DNA of 64,000 nucleotides from Phoronis australis (Eukaryota > Phoronida > Phoronidae), in contig NMRA01000029.1 in NCBI GenBank assembly GCA_002633005.1, positions 1,345,796-1,409,795 of the forward strand. The letters are read 5' to 3'. The notes under the pieces were generated by a model that saw only the letters and a list, made by a program, of their open reading frames with translations, did no database searches and was not told where the DNA came from. Of the stretch, positions 57,850 to 64,000 are shown in pieces. Position 1 is the first letter of the stretch. Each line of letters opens with the position of its first letter. Both the position numbers and the translations under genes were made by a program.

Positions 57850-60415
57850 CCTATTCAAAAAACTGTCTGCTAGTGAGTTGTTTAATTGTCCTGGAAACAT
57901 TTATGATAATAGCGAAACTTTATATGACGAGTTTTATGCAGGTTCTCACTCTTTTGTTGAACATTTAGTACGACTGATAATTCATGGTCAACAACTCAAG
58001 ACATAGAGGAACTGAATGCTGTTGCCTGTAGCTGAATTAAATTTTGATCTTAGCAGATGAAGACCGGAAATTCTGTGAGACAGGGTGGGATACCTTTGGA
58101 GTTTTATAAATTTTGTTGAAAGTTTTTAGATTAAATATAATCATATTTGGATAGTGACACTTTTCCCCGGCGCTCAGTAGACTAGGGGTGTCATAATACC
58201 ACTGTACAAAAGTGGCTCAAAAGACTTTGCTAGCAACTACACTGTACTGAACTTTTGGATGTTGCCAGGATTTTTTTTCTAAATTGGTTTGCATTCGTCT
58301 AAACAGGGGGATAAAAGAGAAAGAAACAATGTGTGAACATCAAGCAGGCTTTAGAAAAATTACACCAGTGTTGATATTTTTGTATTGCGCAAATTAATAA
58401 CTAAATTTGTTGAGAGACAGGGGAAGGTTTTACTGTATCTTTGTCGATTTCAAGAAAGCCTTCGACTGGTTTGGAGAGATGGTTTAAATCATTACGGCGT
58501 TTTCACGTTGCTCCCAACTTGTCCAATTCTATAGCACAACAACAAGTTGGGAAATTTACCCCCGTAGCCAATATCTTACACGACTGGTTAACTCCATTAT
58601 GACATTCAGGGTTGGAGGGCCAGCTCTCTTTTGTTCGATTATTGCTCTAATCGTCAAAAAGATCGCATCTAGCCTGACTGGGCTGTGCTGTTAAAAATAA
58701 AAGTTAACTTATAACATATTTGAACATAAATCAATAGCATTTCTAAAATGCCTCGTCTAATGGTGATCGTGTTCATTTTTTTTTGAATCGGTCAAAATCG
58801 CCCAACTGCAACCGAAGTTACGACAATCTATTCTTTCTGAATGTACCAATTGGCTCTGGATTTGAAGGTGCTCGCACGTGGTCTGTAATAAATCTGTTAG
58901 ATAATTGGCCTGCCTGTTGTCATAAAAGACAAAAGACTTTGCTTGGAAGTTAACAAAGAAGCTAAATATGTTATCACACGCTCAGAATCCCCTTCGTCTG
59001 ATAAAGACACTGAACGGGAAAACGCTGTCATGTATAAGCTCCTGCGCTATAATATTACTGGAAAATGTACAGCCTATTAAGTGAAATGTATAAACAATGT
59101 TAAATCATGTGTGTCTTTGAACCAAGACGGAGAGATTACCGAGTATTTTGATTGTTTTTAGGAGTTCGCTAGGATTGCCCGCTATCCTCGCTTTTATTTT
59201 CATTGTTTATAAACGATCTTGAATATGAGTTACAAGCAAGGTACATGTGTAACTCCACAACGGGTGTATCAATTGGCATTTAAACTGATTGCCGACGACT
59301 TAATAATATTTGCAAACACAGCAGTGAATTTGCAAAGATCGATAAAAAATCTTGAAATATTTTGTAGAAAATGGGAACTGGTCATTAATATGTCCAAAAT
59401 GAAAGTTATGGTATTTTGAAGAGGCGGTTATATGAGGAGTTACGAAAATGGTTTTTAAATAGAAATAATTTTAGTGGTATCTAGCTATAAACGCCTTGGC
59501 ATTCACTTTACTGTGAAAAATGAGTGGTCGAAGACTAAAAAAATCTAGTAGCAGATCAAGCATCCAAAGCTTTATTTATATTAAAAAAAACAAACGAATT
59601 TTACACACGCCTCAGTTTGAAGAGGTACCGGTTATCTCCTGAATGCATATTTTTGATTGTAAATATTACTATATAGTGCGGAGATATGGTGTTTTCATCC
59701 CGCAGCGTTTTGTAATTTTTATTGTGTCTTGGGCAAAATGTTCCAAACGTCCACCGGAGAACTGGGAAAAATGCTATGTCATCATTACAATTTCCTAGGA
59801 TAATTAAATGCTGGTTACAATTGGTTAAAGATGGTGAAAATGGGTATACGAACATTTGTTATAATTATCAATGCGATATAGGTGAACGAAATGTCATCTG
59901 TTGGTCGTTGTGTGTTTAAGAGTTATTGGTCTGGTCGGGATCTGGCATCGTTTGGAAAATGCAGTCTGTTGGTAACGATCGAGTATGTATAATTTTTGAG
60001 TGAGTATAAGCAACGGAATTTAGACAAAGCCGGGCAGCAGTGGCAGAAGGCATTATTAGAAGTTAGTAAATTAGATACTTATGGAATACGTAAGCAGCAC
60101 TTTATTCTGGAAACCTATGTCACAAATGTAAAAAGCAGAACGTATTTGAAGCTTTTGGCAAAATTCAGCTGTTCTATCCACAAGCTACATGTAAAAGTAG
60201 AAATCGGAAGACGTGAAAACTCCTAGAGAGAATAGACTATGCACTATTTGATCTCCATGTTGTGAAAGATATCATATTTTTTCGAGTGCCTACTTACTGA
60301 CCACTTAAAACAACTTTCAATAATTTGAACTGTGTAGCCTATTTACTCTCAAAAACATAAAGTTGAAATGCAACATTATAAATTTAGCTCAGTATTTGTT
60401 TGCTGCTGGTAGAAG
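57850..60415 (+). pseudogene. Non-LTR (LINE) retrotransposon, decayed
   Basis: Fragments of a reverse transcriptase run left to right through changing frames: IIPLYKSGSKDFASNY (58180 region), QAGFRK, FVDFKKAFD (58440-58470), then after a 543-bp insertion LLRYNITGKMYSLLSEMYK, CPLSSLLFSLFINDLE (59180) and the catalytic IADDLIIFANTA (59290) followed by NMSKMKVMVF. Further on come SYKRLGIHFTVKNEWSKTKK and, near 60230-60330, a cysteine/histidine tail region ending at about 60400. Stops and frameshifts are frequent, so the copy is dead. The order and motifs are those of the LINE thumb and C-terminal region; the clade is not resolved. Confidence 0.75.
58490..59032 (+). mobile_element. 543-bp TIR element family A, copy 3, nested in the LINE
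   Basis: Full-length copy with ends CATTACGGCGTTTTCACGTTG and, in reverse complement, CATGACAGCGTTTTCCCGTT. It interrupts the LINE reverse transcriptase between the FVDFKKAFD motif and the LLRYNI segment, so it inserted after the LINE did. Confidence 0.88.
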
Positions 60416-60698
60416 AGACGATGTACATGTAAATACGTAACTTTGTATAATTGAAACTATGTATATGGACTTGAGGTCTTTGTAGAAATCAACTGTTTCA
60501 ATAAGACTTTCTGATGGGCATGTACCTACCCTAAACGACCGACTGCGCGTTATTGCAAAACTGCACTTCCCCGGTGTCATCAAGTGGCGTATGCGTTGTA
60601 GGTGGAAAGTTTTTCGCACAGTCGTCCTATAACTACAGTGGCCTGACTTGAGTGTTAGACACACCGCTTGCCAACCGACGGTACCATGAATATCCATG

Positions 60699-60916
60699 CG
60701 CGCACCCGGGGAGGGGCGAAGTGGGCAACAAGGTCCGCCTCAGACAAACAAAAAGTCCGAAAAACAAGACAACAGTCCACCAAAAAGGCAGGAACTACCA
60801 AAATTCGAAATTCGGCTTACGCAGAATTCACAGCTCCAAACGTTCTTTTAGTAAAAAGCTCCACATTCTCAAAAACTCGAGCCCCCCCTACTTTTTAGGC
60901 TGGGTGCGCGCATCAT
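60699..60916. mobile_element. Short TIR element related to 28018-28175
   Basis: ATGCGCGCACCC at the left end is inverted at the right end (GGGTGCGCGCAT). Just inside are G- and C-rich runs. AAAATTCGA and CTACTTTTTAGGCTGGG are shared in type with the element at 27917-28238. Confidence 0.5.
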
Positions 60917-61149
60917 ATTCTACCTTTTTTAGAATTGAGTTCAGATAAACAAGTGACTGTCACTAGACCAAAGCCCGGTTTAGTATCATTTTCACTTTTA
61001 GAATCTTGACACTCAACATTCGTCAGTCAAGTTTCCATCCACTGTTACCAATATGTAAACAAGCACTATGAAGTGACACTGAGGCTTGTGATGGCACAAG
61101 GCATTGAAAATATGAAAAAATAACAACTACTTAACGAGGCAAGCTAAAT

Positions 61150-64000
61150 CATTTTATTAGAAATTGTCACAAAAATCAACGTATTGCACAACAAATACTC
61201 GCTGGAGGTTAGAGGCACCTAAAACGTACACTAGAACTGTGTAGATGACTGCCAAGATGGATAAACAAAACACAGTTGTGCCTTTAATAAAACTAGTTTA
61301 GACTTCACCAGGAATAGTGGACAATCCTTTGTCACGTCTAGAATTAAACTTGAAGTACTACTATCCATTTTCATTTCCTACAAACTTCACACCTATGAAT
61401 GGGCAGTAAACCTGGTGCCTTCTGACAAGAAACTATTGATTTAGGCCACGAACCAACGTGAAATCGGTATCACAAGCTTCCCTAATCACAAACGACATCT
61501 ATGCTCCAGTAAAAAAGGACAGGTAGTTATTGCTTTTCGCTAGGCCATAAAGTTTCTTGTTACCACAAGTTACGAGTAGTTTCAGTTGCCACTGCGATGG
61601 TGACAGGAGAATTCCAGGTCACAATGAAACTTATTTAACTTATTTGTCAATTCAACAAAGCATTTTTTGGAAGAAAAAAATACAACTGCACTGTGAAGAA
61701 AGTTTATGATAGCAGAATACAGTTGACAATGGCTTTAAGTAATCACAAAACACTTTTCCACCAAAGAACAAAAATTGCAGACTCTTGTTTAACCCTGGCT
61801 GCCCACACTTGACAAATGTACCCGTGTTAAAGCCATACAAAATGTTTTCAAATATTCCCCAGTATCGACACATTCAGGAAGAAACTAACATTTATCACAA
61901 AATTTCACACAGAAACGCTTAACATCACTCTGAGATTTCACAACTTAAAAATGGAAGTACACCCACGTATCGCAAAGTCTCACCAATTTCGAACAAAAAT
62001 ATGTGCCAAAAATGCTCTTTTTATTTTAAAAACGAGAATGCCCACAATTTCACCGAGTTATTGTCTGAAGGCAGATGTGGTACAGAACTTAAGAGTGGTA
62101 TAGCATTTACAATTCCATTTGTCGGCCATATTACGTCCTAAGCTGGAGATATTTTTACCCAGCAGCATCAGTCATATACTTCCAACTCAGACTCGGTGGG
62201 AAACTGGTGCTAAATTATGAGCAGAACGGTGTTCATATTGGCTTCAAACGTCTTAAGTAACAAGATATTCTATCCATTCGTCTTAAGTAACAAGATATTC
62301 TATCCATTCAGGACCTACGTCAAAAGCAACCACACCAACCGACAACAAAATGGCTGACCACCTAAACCATCCTTTGCAAGTTACACAGTACTAAGTTGGA
62401 CTATAGCAGTGGCTGCAATGAGGTGTGCCCATAACACATCTTAGTAAGACTACGCACTAAACAATCTGTAAGTACAGAAATTCATCACGTTTGTGAATTC
62501 ATTTCCACAAATTACAAGATAAATTGACTGAAACAAAACTGTGCTTCTCAGTTAACAGACCACTGTACCAACAAACAAGGTTGGAAGTGTATCGTTAATT
62601 AAAGCTTGCCTACCAATGCTCAACAAAAGCAGAACGGAAAATGAGGTCTAAACACCTAATGGTAATGGTCGGATAAAACCTGGCCACATTTGGAGAACCA
62701 GGTTTCTCCACAGAATAATGGGCATCAAACTGGTTCTCAAAATATGGCCACGTCATATCTGACTATTGCCCGCCTAATCACCATACATGGTGCTTGTTTA
62801 GTAGTCAGTGTACATATCGTGTAACCACTACACAACAATTACACAATACACAGACCGCATACTCTGTACACTATAATACACATGGGAGGAAATACTGCAG
62901 GGTTCCTGTCACTTCACAGAGCAGAAAGCTCCACTTTCCACCGCCTTACTTGTGCTCTGGCATGGTGTTGCAGTGGAGTTAGCTTAGCAGTCTGCTTCTT
63001 ACTGATATTGTCTGTGTTAAATAATCAACACTATACAATATCAGTGTGCTAAATGCAAACAATAATGAGAAGTCATGGAACAGACAGATGTAGGTCATCG
63101 ACAATAAGTGGTACAAAATGCCAAAAAATAACCACAACTAAGTGTAGTTAGATTATCAAAGGCAACTTTTCACATCTCATGGCTAGGACTACTGCACTGT
63201 GAGCTACCGAAGTTTGCCTGTACATAAATTCACCAACAAATGGCTAAGGGTCAAGCGACAGACACGGCAGGGCAGAGAAAGATTCAATTCATGCGAAGAC
63301 ATCCTGAGTAATTCGTTCACAATGTGGACACAGGGAATGATGGAATAAAACACCACTGGCTCCTGCTCAATTCTCCAAACTAAGACAACTTTGCATTTTC
63401 TACATAGCTTGCGTTCAGAAAAGTCACGTTCATCCTTTTGGCTTAACCGTGAGCACAGAGCCACAACTCCACTGAGAATGATTTCAAGCCAGAAAAAAAC
63501 AAAGCCACCAGTCCCAATCTCGACTTCACAGATTGGATCGAAAACCCTTACTTGTCCGTTTCTACGAAATAATTGTGAAAGTAATTGAGATAGTCGACAC
63601 AAAACATAAAGTCAATCTAGGTATAGGTGTGCAAGTATAATCCCGCGTCTCAAAAGAAGATCGCCTTCATTTCCACCACTCAATTACCAGTGAATCAGAA
63701 GACCAGGCAAACTGCTACAGAAGTTTTTTATGCTAATGAGATAAAATTAAAGAGTTTAGGATCTTGTAAATCTCTGGGTAGAGTAATAATTTAATACCTG
63801 AACATGTTTCATTCAAACAGAACTAAATATATTAATGTTAATATTAAGTAACTAGACTGGAGTTATTTACAACTGGCAAAAACAGAACTGTCCCACAAAA
63901 CAGCGTGGACACAACAGGCTCCCGTGGGCGACGCATATTCGCCACGGGAACAACAACAGTAAACGTCAACAATATTCTCTCTTGCTCTCCACCAGAGGTC
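61150..64000 (-). other. Possible long 3' UTR of a neighbouring gene
   Basis: The segment has few open frames, little repeat content and an AATAAA on the minus strand at 61150-61155, which would suit the 3' end of a minus-strand gene entering from the right. A 30-bp tandem duplication at 62249-62309 (TCTTAAGTAACAAGATATTC unit) and the stem-loop at 63920-63949 are the only structures. The minus-strand frame at 63204-63602 (132 codons) is not recognised. The idea rests on composition only. Confidence 0.25.
63920..63949. other. Perfect-arm stem-loop
   Basis: TCCCGTGG-(G)-CGA and TCGCCACGGGA are inverted around a short ACGCATAT loop, giving an 11-bp GC-rich stem with one bulge. It could be an RNA structure in a transcribed region. 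Confidence 0.6.

Noticed and set aside
63204-63602. 132-codon minus-strand frame as a gene
   Set aside because: Rich in cysteine and leucine but with no recognisable domain; it may be chance in a possible UTR.

Overview
The window looks like draft genomic sequence from a marine invertebrate animal. It is AT-rich, its genes are split into small exons, it is full of transposon debris, and it contains assembly gaps. The recognisable genes are polycystin-1/REJ-type receptors whose ectodomains carry F5/8C (fucolectin-like), kringle and fibronectin III modules. That combination fits an invertebrate deuterostome such as a hemichordate or cephalochordate, but the sequence alone does not settle the species. 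Two gaps are flanked by almost identical unmerged sequence, which suggests a highly polymorphic diploid genome.

All supported host genes lie on the minus strand and form a tandem family of three. Gene 2 (about 52.1 to 34.9 kb, read right to left) has kringle, FN3 and six more FN3 exons, then one very large exon with a REJ-like region, GPS/GAIN cleavage motif, membrane segment, PLAT domain and further membrane segments. Gene 1 (about 26.8 to 12.4 kb) has a two-exon F5/8C domain, a kringle, two FN3 exons and a matching large exon. Gene 3 (about 6.1 kb to beyond the left edge) shows only its F5/8C exons. Every exon junction I could place is phase 1, so the modules can be duplicated or lost without breaking the frame. 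Both large exons end at an equivalent place, just after the fifth membrane region, with no trace of the TRP-like channel domain that follows in polycystin-1.

Introns and intergenic DNA hold layers of mobile elements. At 46.6-49.6 kb there is a short-LTR Ty3/gypsy-type element with intact LTR pair, a 5-bp target duplication and an internal deletion. At 57.9-60.4 kb there is a decayed non-LTR retrotransposon split by a 543-bp DNA transposon that has two other copies in the window. Several THAP-domain (P-element-like) remnants lie at 7.5, 10.5, 22.4/23.0 and 52.6 kb. Two elements (21.8-24.0 and 30.2-31.4 kb) have inverted termini built from a repeated CACTACTCCGAA-type motif; the second contains a roughly 660-bp imperfect palindrome. 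Foldback elements, hAT-like termini, tRNA-derived SINEs and microsatellites make up much of the rest.

The right end (53-57.8 and 60.9-64 kb) has no recognisable protein. The last 3 kb could be a long 3' UTR of a neighbouring minus-strand gene. Exon limits below were read by eye from splice consensus, phase and domain alignment. No transcript data were available.
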